Counted from the first letter of the stretch, positions 13,229 through 23,591 are shown. The stretch is DNA of 64,000 nt from Leptospira hartskeerlii (GCF_002811475.1 NZ_NPDL01000004.1:372001-436000); one strand, 5' to 3'. The notes: a model not told the origin generated them from the sequence alone. A program made the numbers and translations.

Positions 13229-14625
13229 AAATCCATCTGATAGGGATAGGCGGGATCGCAATGGGGAACCTGGCTTCTATGTTAAGAAGTCTAGGTCATG
13301 AAGTTTCCGGCTCCGACGCCGGAGTTTATCCTCCAATGTCTGACAAATTAAAAGAGTGGGGAATTCCTTACTCGGAAGGTTTTGATGCGGAGAGAGTCAA
13401 AGGTAAGGATCTAATCGTAGTCGGAAATGCAATCTCTAGAGGTAATCCTGAAGTAGAAGAAATCCTAAATTCCGGATTGGAATATGTTTCCATGTCTGCC
13501 GCATTAGAAAGATATATTCTTGCCGGAAAAAAAGTAGTAGTGGTGGCTGGAACTCACGGCAAAACCACTACCACATTTTTGATCCATCATTTGCTGAAGG
13601 AAACTGGATTAAATCCCGGATTATTCGTAGGTGGAATTCGTAAGGACGGATTTCCAGGTTTCGAATTTACAGACGGAAATTATTTCGTAATCGAAGGAGA
13701 TGAGTATGATACTGCTTTCTTCGATAAGGCATCTAAGTTTTTACATTATAGACCTACTTATGCTGTGTTGAACGCATTAGATTTCGATCATGCAGATATC
13801 TTCAAGGATATTGGAGAGATCGAAACGATGTTCTCCAGGTTGCTGAGACTTGTGCCTGGGAATGGAAAAGTATATTACTGGGCCGGAGCTCCAAATCTAA
13901 AAAGGATTTGCGGAGAAGCTTCCAAATTCGCTAAATCGGAAGCATTCGAATTTAATAAGAGGGACTCTATTCTCACTTGGAAGAAGGGGGAATTGTATAG
14001 TGGACAAAGACTTCTTCGACCAGGATTTTTTGGAAATCATAATTATAGAAACGCAGAAGTTGCTCTCAGGGTCTGCGAAGAGATATTAAAAAAAGAAAAT
14101 ATTCCTAAAGCGAAGGAAAAACTACTAGATGCATTGGAATCCTTCCCAGGAGTAAAACGTAGGCAAGAGATCTTATTCGAGTCTGCGAAAAGTATTCTGA
14201 TCGAGGACTTTGCTCATCATCCCGTGGCTGTCGAAGAAACGATCCGCTCTGTTAAGCAAAGATTTCCAGGTTTTAAAATTATCAGTTTATTTGAGCCAAG
14301 AAGCGCTACTTCTCACAGAAACGTTTTCCAAAAGGAATATTCTTTTGCGTTTAAAGGTTCCGCTGTGACTATGATCACTGAAATTTATAATCTGAAAAAG
14401 GTCTCTAAGGATAACCGTTTGGACGTGAAAAAGCTCATCTTGAAACTTCCAAAACATTCAGGCACCCTTCCATTTTACTGTAAGGATCCCAAGGATTTGG
14501 TCCTGAAAGTTCGGAAAATCCTTCCCCAATTCGAGAAGGATAAAATCCTGATCCTAGCGATGTCCAATGGGGCTTTCGGCGGAATTTATCCTTCTTTGAA
14601 GGAACTGGTCGGATCTAGAAAATGA
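13225..14625 (+). CDS. mpl: UDP-MurNAc:L-alanyl-gamma-D-glutamyl-meso-diaminopimelate ligase
   Basis: A Mur-ligase family protein of 466 residues that most resembles Mpl, the enzyme that recycles murein tripeptide by attaching it to UDP-MurNAc. The N-terminal dinucleotide-fold motif [14 protein letters not shown] (residues 7-20) and the ATP-binding GTHGKTTT (109-116) are clear. [13 protein letters not shown], present here, is a hallmark of Mpl rather than MurC. The start is TTG at 13225, overlapping the previous stop. pheS follows through an ATGA overlap. MurC is the alternative identity, but the [12 protein letters not shown] block argues against it. Confidence 0.88.
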   Translation: MKIHLIGIGGIAMGNLASMLRSLGHEVSGSDAGVYPPMSDKLKEWGIPYSEGFDAERVKGKDLIVVGNAISRGNPEVEEILNSGLEYVSMSAALERYILAGKKVVVVAGTHGKTTTTFLIHHLLKETGLNPGLFVGGIRKDGFPGFEFTDGNYFVIEGDEYDTAFFDKASKFLHYRPTYAVLNALDFDHADIFKDIGEIETMFSRLLRLVPGNGKVYYWAGAPNLKRICGEASKFAKSEAFEFNKRDSILTWKKGELYSGQRLLRPGFFGNHNYRNAEVALRVCEEILKKENIPKAKEKLLDALESFPGVKRRQEILFESAKSILIEDFAHHPVAVEETIRSVKQRFPGFKIISLFEPRSATSHRNVFQKEYSFAFKGSAVTMITEIYNLKKVSKDNRLDVKKLILKLPKHSGTLPFYCKDPKDLVLKVRKILPQFEKDKILILAMSNGAFGGIYPSLKELVGSRK

Positions 14626-15647
14626 ATCTATCGGAAGAATTAGACAAAATTTTTGAAGAAGCAAATCGTTTGATCGGATCTTCCGTCAACGAAGCGGATC
14701 TAGACAAAAACAAGAATGAGTATCTGGGCAAAAAAGGAAAACTTACCTCAGTACTTAAAAACTTGGCTTCTTTATCTATCGAAGAAAAGAAAACCGTCGG
14801 TCAAAAGGCAAACGACTTATCTAAAAGCCTGGAAGAGATCGTTTCCAAAACCAGAGAAAATCTCAAGACCAAAGGTTTTAAAGAACAGTCCGAAAAAGAA
14901 TGGTTCGATGTTCTTCGTCCCTTGGGAGAAAACGAGCCTGGCACTTTACACCCTATTACAAAAATACAATATGAGATCGAGGACATTTTCACCTCGATGG
15001 GTTTCGAGATCTGGGATGGACCGGAAGTAGAAACGGATTTTAATAATTTTGGCGCTTTAAATTTTACGGATGATCACCCTGCGAGAGACATGCAGGATAC
15101 TTTTTATTTGGAAAACGGAAATCTTCTCCGCACACATACTTCCGCTATCCAAGTCCGTGCATTAAGAAAATTGGAACCTCCTTTCAAGATCATTGGACCT
15201 GGACGAGTATTCCGTTACGAAGAAGTAGACGCTTCTCATGAAACCAGCTTTTATCAGATAGAAGGTATGGTCGTAGGAAAAGATATCTCTGCAGGTAATA
15301 TGCTTTATACGATGGAAGTCCTACTTTCACGAGTTTTCGAGAAGGAAGTAAAGACTAGACTTAGACCTGGATTTTTTCCATTCGTAGAGCCTGCGTTCGA
15401 GCTGGATATCAATTGCCAGGTTTGCGGCGGAAGCGGTTGTTCCGTATGTAAACAATCCGGTTGGTTGGAATTGATGCCTTGCGGATTGGTCCATCCAAAT
15501 GTTCTCGAATTGAACGGTTTAGATCCTAAAGAATGGACCGGGTTCGCATTTGGGCTCGGGCTTGATAGATTGGTGATGATGAAATACGGGATCCACGATA
15601 TCCGCTATTTGCATTCAGGCAATCTGAGATTCTTAAAACAATTTTAA
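14622..15647 (+). CDS. pheS: Phenylalanyl-tRNA synthetase alpha subunit
   Basis: Catalytic subunit of the alpha2-beta2 class II enzyme charging tRNA-Phe. The N-terminal coiled-coil tRNA-binding arm covers roughly residues 1-90. Class II motif 2 ([19 protein letters not shown]) and motif 3 ([11 protein letters not shown]) are intact. A C-x2-C-x4-C-x2-C cluster ([12 protein letters not shown]) near residue 265 matches many bacterial PheS proteins. At 341 residues the length is standard. pheT is not next to it, unlike in most bacteria; here pheS is embedded between mpl, with an ATGA overlap, and a thioesterase. Confidence 0.97.
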   Translation: MNLSEELDKIFEEANRLIGSSVNEADLDKNKNEYLGKKGKLTSVLKNLASLSIEEKKTVGQKANDLSKSLEEIVSKTRENLKTKGFKEQSEKEWFDVLRPLGENEPGTLHPITKIQYEIEDIFTSMGFEIWDGPEVETDFNNFGALNFTDDHPARDMQDTFYLENGNLLRTHTSAIQVRALRKLEPPFKIIGPGRVFRYEEVDASHETSFYQIEGMVVGKDISAGNMLYTMEVLLSRVFEKEVKTRLRPGFFPFVEPAFELDINCQVCGGSGCSVCKQSGWLELMPCGLVHPNVLELNGLDPKEWTGFAFGLGLDRLVMMKYGIHDIRYLHSGNLRFLKQF

Positions 15648-15648
15648 T

Positions 15649-16074
15649 ATGATTATCACTCCGATCCAAACCAGATGGAACGATTTGGATCCTTTTGCTC
15701 ATGTAAACAATGCTAGATACATGTCCTATTTTGAAATAGGAAGAGTGGATTATTGTTCTAAAAAGTTTAATACAAGAGATATCTACGATGTTCCGTTCTT
15801 ACTTGCTAGAATGGAAGTGGATATGTTCAAAGCAGTGGAACTATTTCATCCGATAGAAGTTTGGACCTGTGTTTCTAAGATAGGAAATAAGTCTTGGGAC
15901 TTTACTTCTTTGATACGACATACGGAAACTAAGGAAATTTTTACTAAGGCGAAAACCGTCCAGGTTTCGTACGATCATAGAAACAAAACATCCATTCCTA
16001 TTCCGGATTGGATCCGCAAAATTTTAGAAGCGGATTTGGAGAAATTCAAAAACACTTTCGAAAAAGCGGATTGA
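15649..16074 (+). CDS. 4HBT-family acyl-CoA thioesterase
   Basis: A 141-residue hot-dog-fold protein. The N-terminal block [22 protein letters not shown] is the classic YbgC/4-hydroxybenzoyl-CoA thioesterase signature, with Asp in NDLDPF as the catalytic residue. It probably hydrolyses short- to medium-chain acyl-CoA or acyl-ACP. It starts one base after the pheS stop and closes the operon that began with the ABC module. Substrate cannot be set from sequence. Confidence 0.85.
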   Translation: MIITPIQTRWNDLDPFAHVNNARYMSYFEIGRVDYCSKKFNTRDIYDVPFLLARMEVDMFKAVELFHPIEVWTCVSKIGNKSWDFTSLIRHTETKEIFTKAKTVQVSYDHRNKTSIPIPDWIRKILEADLEKFKNTFEKAD

Positions 16075-16109
16075 ATTCCCCAATTCTATCATTCGCCCTT
16101 AAAAATAGG

Positions 16110-16574
16110 TTATGAACCTTCTCCCATGGGAAGATCTAAAGGTTTTCCTGTTTCCGCTAAACTTTTAATAGAAGATAAAACTCTCGCCCAACCTCCATCT
16201 GCTGAACGTTCGTAAGAAGGATCTCCTTCTTTTATTTGATCGTTTACTAGTTTTAACCTGGTTAACTTACCGTAAGGCTCTAAAGTATAAACTGTCCTGG
16301 ATTCAAAGTTTTTATAATGTTCTCCGTATACCGATCCGACCAAAAGAGTCATGGATAGAATTTTATTCGGAACAATTTCTAAAATTTTTCCTTCTACATG
16401 AACTGTTTTGTCCCCTGAAGGTCCGGGACCGACGTATGCATACTTACTTCCTGTTTTGAAATCGGATTCGATCCCGCATCCGTGAAAAATTTTGCTACTT
16501 TCTTCTTTTGAAACTAGAATGTTCCAAACTTGTTCCGGTTTGGCTGCTATATAAATTTCATATTTGATTTCCAT
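16110..16574 (-). CDS. SRPBCC / AHSA1-like domain protein
   Basis: A 154-residue START-like protein. The N-terminus EIYIAAKPEQVWNILVSKEESSKIF and the closing helix GGWARVLSSIKSLAETGKPL have the pattern of the AHSA1/polyketide-cyclase-like ligand-binding fold. These domains bind hydrophobic ligands or act as chaperone cofactors; no enzymatic residues can be named. It is divergent from the AraC-type regulator at 16711, and such pairs are often regulator and target. A strong run of GGAGACAA precedes its ATG on the minus strand. Confidence 0.78.
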   Translation of the reverse strand: MEIKYEIYIAAKPEQVWNILVSKEESSKIFHGCGIESDFKTGSKYAYVGPGPSGDKTVHVEGKILEIVPNKILSMTLLVGSVYGEHYKNFESRTVYTLEPYGKLTRLKLVNDQIKEGDPSYERSADGGWARVLSSIKSLAETGKPLDLPMGEGS

Positions 16575-16608
16575 ATTGTCTCCTGAAGTCGATCCGATTG
16601 ACCTTGTC

Positions 16609-16677
16609 CCTCGTTTTTATAAACAGAAGAATAGCAGAGCACTAAACAAAAAGATTGTAAAAACGCGACAAACGAGG
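16609..16677. promoter_or_regulatory. Divergent promoter region with 8-bp inverted repeat
   Basis: CCTCGTTT (16609-16616) and its exact inverse AAACGAGG (16670-16677) flank the middle of the 136-bp region between the SRPBCC gene and the AraC-type regulator. Two half-sites about 60 bp apart could be bound by a dimer with looping, or could be chance. Low certainty. Confidence 0.25.
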
Positions 16678-16710
16678 AGAATTTGAAAGAAATAAGTCCG
16701 GGGTCCGATC

Positions 16711-17508
16711 TTGAAAACAGACTTAAACAAACCTAGAGGGATCATCAAATCCATTACAGGAGAGAATTGGAGTTTAACCAGAAGTGCTCCTTCTCAGGGA
16801 TTAAGTTTTTTTGTGGAACATTATTGGTCTGTTCGTTGGGACATGAGAGAAGCAGGACCAATGGTCCAAGAAAATCTTCCTCATCCTTCCGTTCATTTGG
16901 TCTTTGAAAAAAATAACACCAAAATTTTCGGAGTAGTGAGCGGAAGATTCGCACAAAGGTTAGAAGGAGAAGGTCGCGTATTCGGGATTAAATTTAGACC
17001 TGGTGCCTTCTACCCATTTTATAAAAAATCACTTTCAGAGATCACAGATAAAACAATTCGAATAGAAGATGTTTTCGGAATTCCAACAGAACCGTTAGAA
17101 AGAGAAGTATTCGAACTGGATTCAGAATCCGATCTTGTGCAATTTGCGGAAAATTCTTTATACGAAAGACTTCCGGAAGAAGACGAAACCATCACTTGGA
17201 TCAATGAACTAATCGAAAAAGTATCTAACGATAGATCTATCTTGAAAGTAGAAGATATGGTCCAACTTTCTAGAATGAATAAACGATCTTTACAACGTAT
17301 CTTCAACCAATATGTGGGAGTCGGTCCAAAGTGGGTAATCAATCGTTATAGAATGTTCGAGATCCTAGATAGAATTACCAAAGATACGGACTGGGTTGAG
17401 TTAGCATTGGAGTTGGGATATTACGACCAAGCTCATTTCATAAAAGATTTTAAAAGAATGGTCGGCAAAAGCCCGGAAGAATATTCCAAAAGTATTCCAG
17501 AAACTTAA
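16711..17508 (+). CDS. AraC-family transcriptional regulator
   Basis: A 265-residue regulator. The N-terminal part (SFFVEHYWSVRWD, then VHLVFEKNN and FGIKFRPGAFYPFY) matches the DUF6597-type sensory domain often attached to AraC proteins. The C-terminal third has two helix-turn-helix units: VEDMVQLSRMNKRSLQRIF and WVELALELGYYDQAHFIKDF, followed by the usual VGKSPEEY. The start is TTG at 16711 with GGGG seven bases upstream. It is transcribed away from the SRPBCC gene, a probable target. Ligand unknown. Confidence 0.85.
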   Translation: MKTDLNKPRGIIKSITGENWSLTRSAPSQGLSFFVEHYWSVRWDMREAGPMVQENLPHPSVHLVFEKNNTKIFGVVSGRFAQRLEGEGRVFGIKFRPGAFYPFYKKSLSEITDKTIRIEDVFGIPTEPLEREVFELDSESDLVQFAENSLYERLPEEDETITWINELIEKVSNDRSILKVEDMVQLSRMNKRSLQRIFNQYVGVGPKWVINRYRMFEILDRITKDTDWVELALELGYYDQAHFIKDFKRMVGKSPEEYSKSIPET

Positions 17509-17540
17509 ATCGATCTATAACGTTTAAAAAGCGTACTGCG

Positions 17541-19871
17541 TTACTCCACACAGTTCACCTGGCATTCTGCTCCTGCTTTTTTTAAGATCTTAACTATATT
17601 TGGATTTTCATATCGATTCTTTTGGACTGCCCAGTCCATAGGAGTCCAACCGATATTATCTTTTTCATTTACTCTTGCCCCTGCTTGGATCAAAAGTTTT
17701 AAGGACTCCGGATCTCCACTTTCTGCTGCCTTATGAACGGGCGTCCAACCTTCGTCGTTTTTCATGTTCAGATCGGATCCTCTTTGCAAAAGTAATCTTG
17801 TGATCTCAGGAAATTGGACAGCTAAATGTAAAGGAGTCATTCCGTCATTTCGAGTTGCATTTGGATCTGCCCCTGATCTTAAAAACAAAGTGCATAACTC
17901 ATAGAAACCATGAAGTACCGCTCTATGCAGTGGAGTTTCACCTTCTCCATTTTTGGAATTTAATTCCGCTCCGATCTGTAAAAGAAGTGAAGATACTTCA
18001 AAATATCCGAAACCTGCGGACTTATGAAGAGGAGTATTATCCAAATAATCTTTTGTGTTCGGATCCGAGCCTCTTAATACAAATCGATTGATATCATCTA
18101 TTTTTCTTTGGCGGACGGATTCAAAAAAATCAAAATCCAAACTAGCGTTGGTTTTGATGGAGCTCCTCAAAATTTTTAGAGAATCCGGACTGATCAGGAT
18201 CGTATCACTTTCCGCTAATCTTTGGGCTGCATTTTTTCCTGAGTCGGATTGGATAGAATTCGGATTGGCTCCGAGCTTGATACATGTATCCACTTGCGTC
18301 CTCGATTTTTTATCGATTCCTTCATGGAGAAGAAGGTCAGCTGTTTCCTGATCGAATAAGTTTTTGCCTACCTGAGGAGCCGCCTTGGTCCGGAAATGAT
18401 TGAAATACTTGATCTGTTCTTCTGAAACAAATTCGGATCTGGCTAAAATTTCCAGGATCTGTTTGAAACCTTCTCCTATCTTCTCTAGATAATTTTTTTT
18501 GCGATCCGTATCCGATTCTAATGCTTCAGCTAAAAAGGATTTTTCTAAACTTTGATACGATCCTGAAAGTTTGCTTTGCAGATAGGATCTACCTGTGGTT
18601 TCAGAAGTTAAAATTTTCCTTTCCACTCTTGCTTTTAATGCGGAAGATTCCGGCCCGGACTTTAATTTGATAAGTTCGCTTCGAACAGATCTATAATTTA
18701 AGATAGCTCCTGTAAAATCGAAATCTGCATAGAGTCTGTCTCCTTCTTTTTCTTGGAGACCGAAGATAAGAAAATTCAGTTTTTCTATTCTATCATCTAA
18801 TGCCTTTTCAAATTCAGCCAAACGAAAAGAAAAAGGCGTTTTGGTAGTATATTCTTTTTTAAGGTCCTTATATTGCTCAGTTAATTTTTGTAGAAAAGAG
18901 ACTTCTCCACCTTTCTGAGCGGATAAGTCCATCTCTGAAAACTTATCCTTATATATTAGAAAATAGGAATTTGATATTTTGGCTCGGATATTTTTTAGAT
19001 AATCCGACATCTCCGTTTTGGATCTATCAGAAAGTCTCTGTTCCAATGCGTTTAATGTATCCACGTATTCTGGAATGGATCTCTCATAGAGTTTTTCTTT
19101 TACTAGCTCGTCTGCTTTGGAAAGTTTTGGCCGGATAGTCTCTATAAAGCTTTTAGCGCCTTGGTCTTCTATTTTGAAATTTAGAACATTGATCTCTCCA
19201 GTTTTATCGTCTTGGACCTTAAAACTGGGAAATTCTACCTTCTCCACTGCTCCAGGAAACGCTGCTGCAAAATTGATCGCATATCTTGGATCAATTAGTT
19301 TACGTCCTGCTTCGGAAGAATAATAATCGATTTGGTATTCCGGAAATTCCAGATCAAAAGAAGTCTTGATCGTGTAAGTTAATGCAACCGAGTCTCTTTT
19401 TTGAGATCTTAAATTGATCTTATAACCTTTATTTGAAGGAAAAATTGTGCCCGATATCAGTTCATCGGCATCGATCGCATCTGCGATCTGTTTCATACAG
19501 ATCTCGTCACTACAGTTTAGCTTTTGATTTAACTCTACTTGTTTTAGAAGCGCTGCCAAAGATTCATCGTCGGCTATATTAAATTTTCCTTCAAAATTTT
19601 TTAATATGGAATTGATGATCCCATTTCTAAATCTGCTTTCTAAATATTTCGGAACGCCGGCCTCTAATTTGAGTTTATGAATATAGATCTTCTGGACTGA
19701 ATTTTCTTTAGAGAAAAGTTCAAAGTTGGAGAAAAGGAGAAGTAATAGAACACAAGCAATTTTAAAAAAATCGCTCTTTGTAGGAGTTCCAACAGCGCGA
19801 GATCGGTTACCGATATTCGCATGAAAGTCAACTAATAACCGACTCCCCGACTTTACAGAAAAATCTTCCAA
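17541..19871 (-). CDS. Exported ankyrin-repeat protein with CsgG/TolB-like N-terminal domain
   Basis: A 776-residue protein. A hydrophobic segment (FFKIACVLLLLLFSNFELFS) at about residues 36-55 follows an unusually long polar N-region; the only available start is TTG at 19871, with AGGAGA suitably upstream. Residues 60-160 (RFRNGIINSILK, then CSDEICMKQIADAIDADELISGTI) resemble CsgG/TolB-like domains. The middle third is helical and coiled-coil rich. The C-terminal 200 residues hold about five ankyrin repeats (DNTPLHKSAGFGYFEV, GETPLHRAVLHG, GMTPLHLAVQ, GWTPVHKAAESGD, GWTPMDWAV). It is probably periplasmic and mediates protein contacts. It starts five bases after the TlpA-like gene and is cotranscribed with it. 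Confidence 0.78.
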   Translation of the reverse strand: MEDFSVKSGSRLLVDFHANIGNRSRAVGTPTKSDFFKIACVLLLLLFSNFELFSKENSVQKIYIHKLKLEAGVPKYLESRFRNGIINSILKNFEGKFNIADDESLAALLKQVELNQKLNCSDEICMKQIADAIDADELISGTIFPSNKGYKINLRSQKRDSVALTYTIKTSFDLEFPEYQIDYYSSEAGRKLIDPRYAINFAAAFPGAVEKVEFPSFKVQDDKTGEINVLNFKIEDQGAKSFIETIRPKLSKADELVKEKLYERSIPEYVDTLNALEQRLSDRSKTEMSDYLKNIRAKISNSYFLIYKDKFSEMDLSAQKGGEVSFLQKLTEQYKDLKKEYTTKTPFSFRLAEFEKALDDRIEKLNFLIFGLQEKEGDRLYADFDFTGAILNYRSVRSELIKLKSGPESSALKARVERKILTSETTGRSYLQSKLSGSYQSLEKSFLAEALESDTDRKKNYLEKIGEGFKQILEILARSEFVSEEQIKYFNHFRTKAAPQVGKNLFDQETADLLLHEGIDKKSRTQVDTCIKLGANPNSIQSDSGKNAAQRLAESDTILISPDSLKILRSSIKTNASLDFDFFESVRQRKIDDINRFVLRGSDPNTKDYLDNTPLHKSAGFGYFEVSSLLLQIGAELNSKNGEGETPLHRAVLHGFYELCTLFLRSGADPNATRNDGMTPLHLAVQFPEITRLLLQRGSDLNMKNDEGWTPVHKAAESGDPESLKLLIQAGARVNEKDNIGWTPMDWAVQKNRYENPNIVKILKKAGAECQVNCVE

Positions 19872-19875
19872 AAGA

Positions 19876-20388
19876 TTATCTCCTATTTTCCAGAACGGAA
19901 ATCATTTTGGACCAGTTTTCTTTGGTGTATCCGTATTCTTTGAATAGGACATTTTTCTTTTGGACCACCATTGTTGTAGGAGTTCCTGGAAATTCCAAAA
20001 TTCTCATGCTGGTTTGTAAGCTATCAAAATATAAGGAAGCTTGTTTTTTGATACCAAGCTCATTTGCTAATTTAGAAACAGAACTTGGATCATCTCCGAC
20101 AAAGACGATCCAAAGATGTAGTTTTCTTTTGGAGTGAGAGCCGTTCCATTTTTTAGAATATTCTAATAGATTAGGGACTTCTTCTTTGCAAGGAGGGCAG
20201 TCAGAGCTAGTGAAATTTAGAATAACCAGATCTTCGTCAGGGATTTGATTAAGCTCTTGGTATAATGTTTTTCTTTCTAAATCCAAGGAATAGAGAGGAA
20301 TATTTTGTATTTCGTTCTGGTCTTTGGGGCCTGCAGTTAGGCTTCCGATAGAAAGTAGTGAGATTAGAACCCAAAGGATCGTTTTCAT
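19876..20388 (-). CDS. TlpA/ResA-like exported thioredoxin
   Basis: A 170-residue thioredoxin-fold protein with an N-terminal signal (TILWVLISLLSIGSLTAG). The active site is CPPC at residues 64-67, and GTPTT later supplies the cis-proline loop. CPPC sites occur in periplasmic reductants such as TlpA and ResA, used in cytochrome c maturation or disulphide repair. It leads a two-gene unit with the ankyrin protein. An AT-rich hairpin (AAAAGGG/CCCTTTT, 20399-20417) just upstream probably ends the preceding gene. Confidence 0.82.
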   Translation of the reverse strand: MKTILWVLISLLSIGSLTAGPKDQNEIQNIPLYSLDLERKTLYQELNQIPDEDLVILNFTSSDCPPCKEEVPNLLEYSKKWNGSHSKRKLHLWIVFVGDDPSSVSKLANELGIKKQASLYFDSLQTSMRILEFPGTPTTMVVQKKNVLFKEYGYTKENWSKMISVLENRR

Positions 20389-20398
20389 ACAAAAGTCG

Positions 20399-20417
20399 AA
20401 AAGGGGGTTTCCCTTTT
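20399..20417 (-). terminator. Possible weak terminator upstream of the TlpA-like gene
   Basis: A 7-bp stem AAAAGGG/CCCTTTT with a five-base loop lies between the membrane protein ending at 20508 and the TlpA-like start codon. A second 7-bp hairpin, TTTAGAA-TGAAG-TTCTAAA (20465-20483), lies just before it. Neither is GC-rich, so termination may be partial. Confidence 0.4.
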
Positions 20418-20507
20418 AAAAATTGGACCCAAGCTGGGCGCAATTTACTCCCAGGGTTTTTAGATTTAGAATGAAGTTCTAAAAATTAGGAATGGATTTG
20501 GGATCAG

Positions 20508-20942
20508 TTAATCTTCTTCGCTTGTGAATGTAAAAACGAAAGAAACTAATATGCTTAGAACGGATTGGTAGAATACCCAAAGCCAAATCAGTTTTACCGG
20601 AAATGCACCAGTAAATTGGGAGATCGCCAAAGCTGGTGCAACAAATGCAGCGATGGAAAAACAAATCCCAGAGAGTAATCCACCTAAAAGTCCGTAAGGC
20701 AATGCAGGTCTAACAAGAGATGCTAATATTCCGATGAAGGATACTTCTAAAATGTCAGCAACGATTGGTCCTATCCAAAAAACTTGGGACATTGGAACGA
20801 AGAAGTTCTTTAAGTTTGGATCAAAATAGAAAGTAGAGAATAATAAAGTTCGAAGGGAAACAGAAGCAACTTCCCAAATGCCAAGGGCAACGAAAAACCT
20901 AAGTAAGAATTGATTCCAATCTTTTGCTGTGCGTAAACCCAT
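20508..20942 (-). CDS. Small polytopic membrane protein
   Basis: About 144 residues with four hydrophobic segments (for example FLLRFFVALGIWEVASVSL and LPYGLLGGLLSGICFSIAAFVAPALAI). A longer frame starts at ATG 20978, but its first codons encode the hairpin terminator of the upstream thiolase gene, so the ATG at 20940-20942 (MGLRTAKDW) is preferred. No Shine-Dalgarno is evident for either start. Function unknown. Confidence 0.62.
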   Translation of the reverse strand: MGLRTAKDWNQFLLRFFVALGIWEVASVSLRTLLFSTFYFDPNLKNFFVPMSQVFWIGPIVADILEVSFIGILASLVRPALPYGLLGGLLSGICFSIAAFVAPALAISQFTGAFPVKLIWLWVFYQSVLSILVSFVFTFTSEED

Positions 20943-20949
20943 ATAAACG

Positions 20950-20974
20950 AAAAGCCCGGGGATACCGGGCTTTT
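20950..20974 (-). terminator. Rho-independent terminator after the thiolase gene
   Basis: A perfect 10-bp stem, AAAAGCCCGG (20950-20959) with CCGGGCTTTT (20965-20974) around a five-base loop, lies 24 bp beyond the thiolase stop. Being symmetric with A- and T-runs, it could work in both directions. Confidence 0.85.
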
Positions 20975-20997
20975 CCATTCTTTTTTGTAGAAAGAAT

Positions 20998-22263
20998 TTA
21001 TTTTCCGACTACGAACACGTAATTGGTGGTTGCTGATCCGCCGATATTGAGCATCAGTCCATTTTTAGCGCCTTCTACTTGGTAATCACCTGCGGTTCCG
21101 GTAACTTGCTTATAGATGTCTAACATCATTCTAACGCCGGAAGCTCCCACTGGGTGTCCTGCTCCGATAAGTCCACCGGATGGATTGATCGGCTTTTTAC
21201 CGTGGAAGTCGATTACTCCGTCTTCGATCGCTTCATGTTCTTTACCAGGTTGAGTGATCCCGAAAGCGGAGATCGCTGCATACTCGGAAGAAGTGAAACA
21301 GTCGTGAGTTTCGAAAACATCGATGTCCTTAGTGTTTAGACCGGAACGATCAAATGCATCTTTAACGGTTTGACGAGTCCAAGGAAGAACCCATTTATCA
21401 CCTTTGGATTCGGCAACTTTCGCTTCGAAAGTGATTGGAGCAACTCTGTGTCCCCATCCCTTGATCTTAGGATAAGCAGAAAGTTTAGTTCCTTTTTTCT
21501 TAGCGAATTCTTCCGCGTAATTCTTGTTAGCAAGAACTACTAACGCAGCGCCGTCAGTTACTTGAGAACAGTCGGTGATCGCAAGGCGTCCACCCACTGC
21601 CATGTTGAACTCTCCGCCTCTTGCGTTTGCATGTTCATTGTTCATGAACCAAGAACGGGTCTGAGCTTTAGGGTTACGTTTAGCGTTTGCGTAATTAATT
21701 CTAGAAATTTCCGCAAGTGCTCCCATATAACGCTTTTCATCTAACTTGTAGCGCTCTAAAAGAACGTCTGCGAGTTTTCCGAAAAGTTTAGGGAAAGGAA
21801 ATTGAACACCTTTAGCTTCTTTTTCGTAATAAGCTGCGGTTCCTAAGAAGTCTCCTCCAACGGAAGAAGAAACAGTCTTCATGATCTCCATACCAACAAC
21901 GATTGCTACATCATAATCTTTAGAGCGAAGTTTGGTTTGAGCAGCATCGATCGCAACAGAGCCGGAAGCACAAGCTGCTTCATAACGAGCTCCTGGAACT
22001 CCGAAGAAACAAGGATCAACTTCAGTTAAGAAAGCGCCCATATGTCCTTGGACTGCATATTGTTCCCCGTCAAAGTTTCCTACGAAAACTCCGATACGAT
22101 TTTGTTTGTTTAACTTTTTGATTTCGTCAGGAGTAAGACCAACTTTCTCTAGTCCGTCTTGAACGGCTTCCCTGAACAAGGACATGAAGGTTTTACCTTC
22201 CTTAGTCCAGTTACGTTGGAAGTCTGTTTGTTCTCCGCCGAGTACGTAAACTGCATCTTTCAT
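20998..22263 (-). CDS. Thiolase / acetyl-CoA acetyltransferase (SCP-x-like)
   Basis: A 421-residue thiolase-fold enzyme that condenses or cleaves acyl-CoA, most likely in fatty acid beta-oxidation. The nucleophile is Cys98 in [13 protein letters not shown], with His320, and [14 protein letters not shown] carry the other active-site residues; HDCF is typical of the SCP-x/lipid-carrier thiolase branch rather than FadA. A strong AGGAGGAAG precedes the ATG. It lies 17 bp downstream of the 3-hydroxyacyl-CoA dehydrogenase gene, giving a two-gene beta-oxidation operon closed by a strong terminator. Confidence 0.9.
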   Translation of the reverse strand: MKDAVYVLGGEQTDFQRNWTKEGKTFMSLFREAVQDGLEKVGLTPDEIKKLNKQNRIGVFVGNFDGEQYAVQGHMGAFLTEVDPCFFGVPGARYEAACASGSVAIDAAQTKLRSKDYDVAIVVGMEIMKTVSSSVGGDFLGTAAYYEKEAKGVQFPFPKLFGKLADVLLERYKLDEKRYMGALAEISRINYANAKRNPKAQTRSWFMNNEHANARGGEFNMAVGGRLAITDCSQVTDGAALVVLANKNYAEEFAKKKGTKLSAYPKIKGWGHRVAPITFEAKVAESKGDKWVLPWTRQTVKDAFDRSGLNTKDIDVFETHDCFTSSEYAAISAFGITQPGKEHEAIEDGVIDFHGKKPINPSGGLIGAGHPVGASGVRMMLDIYKQVTGTAGDYQVEGAKNGLMLNIGGSATTNYVFVVGK

Positions 22264-22280
22264 GTAATCTTCCTCCCTTA

Positions 22281-23591
22281 TTATCCTTTAAAAAGAGAAC
22301 GAGCGTCTAAAATATCTTTCAGTTGATAGAAAGGTTTACCCGCTTTCGCTTTTGCCAATACTTCCGGAACAGGAAGTTTTGCTTTAGTGATTAGACTGAT
22401 TGCTTCCTTAGGTCCGCCTAAGAAGTCTACGAATGCAGATGCAGGCGCCCAGTTAAATCCGGTTCCCATTGCAAGGTCGCTCATTTCTTTAGTTTCTACA
22501 ACTTCTCCCACGATGGAAAGAGAGTAGCTTACGTAACGAGCGATAAAGTAACGAGCGATGTCCGCTTCCAGACCTTTCGCTTCTTTTACGATATTCATTG
22601 CGCCGATATAATCAGCCTCGCCGATCCTGCGATTTGCTTCTTTGATAAAAGGAATATCGAATTTAGGGACCGGAACATACAGGTCACCTTTGATATCGTA
22701 ATATAATTTTTCCTTTTTACCGTCAGGAGTTTTGGTCATCTTATAAAGACCTTGTCCGGACTTTCTTCCTAAGTCACCTTTATCGATCAACTTTTGGAAA
22801 TAACCAGGAAGTTTGAAGGTAGAATGTGCAGCGTCTTTAGTCATCTCATAGAGGTTGTCTACGATCGCCTTGTGAACATCCAAACCTACGAAGTCAGCAG
22901 TGTCTAGAGGAGCCATTGCTCTTCCGGTGTATCCGCTCATGATCGCGTCGATAAGAGCGATACCACCCTTGTCGGAATATTCTTCCGCTTTGATAGCAGC
23001 TTCGTTGATCAATTGGAATCCGATCCTGTTACCTGCGAATGCTGGAGTATCATTCGTATAAACTACAGCGCGTCCCAGAGTTTTATCCAGATATTCACCA
23101 AGTTTTTTAGTAACTTTTTTATCGTTTCCAGCATGAGTTACCAATTCGCAAAGGATCATTTTATATGGAGGGTTGAAGAAGTGAGTTCCGTAATAATGTT
23201 TTTTACCGTCTTCGTCGAAAGCATCCGCTAAACGAGCGATAGAAAGACCGGAAGAAACAGTGGATACGATAGTGCCCGGTTTACGAGCCTTCGCGATCCT
23301 TTTGTTGATCGGTTCTTTAACTTCATAACTTTCTGCAACAAGCTCGAAAACCCAATCGGATTCGGAGACTGCTTTTTCCAGGTCTTGGTCATAAGAACCA
23401 GGAATTAATCTAGGACGAATAGTGTCCGTTTTAATGGAAGAAATAGCTTTTTCGATCCCTTCTTTAGCCTTGTTTACGTCACGGGCTAACATATGGACTT
23501 TTGCTTTACCAAAAGCTGCCACGATAGCTGCGGATCCGGCGCCCATTGTCCCATTTGCGCCAAGAACGGTTACGGTTTTGATTTCCCTCAT
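22281..23591 (-). CDS. 3-hydroxyacyl-CoA dehydrogenase (FadB-like, no hydratase domain)
   Basis: A 436-residue NAD-dependent enzyme oxidising 3-hydroxyacyl-CoA to 3-ketoacyl-CoA. The Rossmann motif is [11 protein letters not shown] near residue 9 (Ala instead of the usual Gly), and HFFNPPYKM and [14 protein letters not shown] are the substrate and dimerisation signatures. The enoyl-CoA hydratase half of FadB is absent. It is followed at once by the thiolase. On the minus strand an extended -10 (TGGTATAAT) ends a few bases before the ATG and no Shine-Dalgarno is visible, suggesting a near-leaderless mRNA. Confidence 0.92.
   Translation of the reverse strand: MREIKTVTVLGANGTMGAGSAAIVAAFGKAKVHMLARDVNKAKEGIEKAISSIKTDTIRPRLIPGSYDQDLEKAVSESDWVFELVAESYEVKEPINKRIAKARKPGTIVSTVSSGLSIARLADAFDEDGKKHYYGTHFFNPPYKMILCELVTHAGNDKKVTKKLGEYLDKTLGRAVVYTNDTPAFAGNRIGFQLINEAAIKAEEYSDKGGIALIDAIMSGYTGRAMAPLDTADFVGLDVHKAIVDNLYEMTKDAAHSTFKLPGYFQKLIDKGDLGRKSGQGLYKMTKTPDGKKEKLYYDIKGDLYVPVPKFDIPFIKEANRRIGEADYIGAMNIVKEAKGLEADIARYFIARYVSYSLSIVGEVVETKEMSDLAMGTGFNWAPASAFVDFLGGPKEAISLITKAKLPVPEVLAKAKAGKPFYQLKDILDARSLFKG

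Noticed and set aside
19972..19990. GTAGGAGTTCC repeated at 19783 and 19974, considered as a dispersed repeat
   Set aside because: Both copies lie inside coding sequence (VGTPT and PGTPT codons) and are explained by similar residues.
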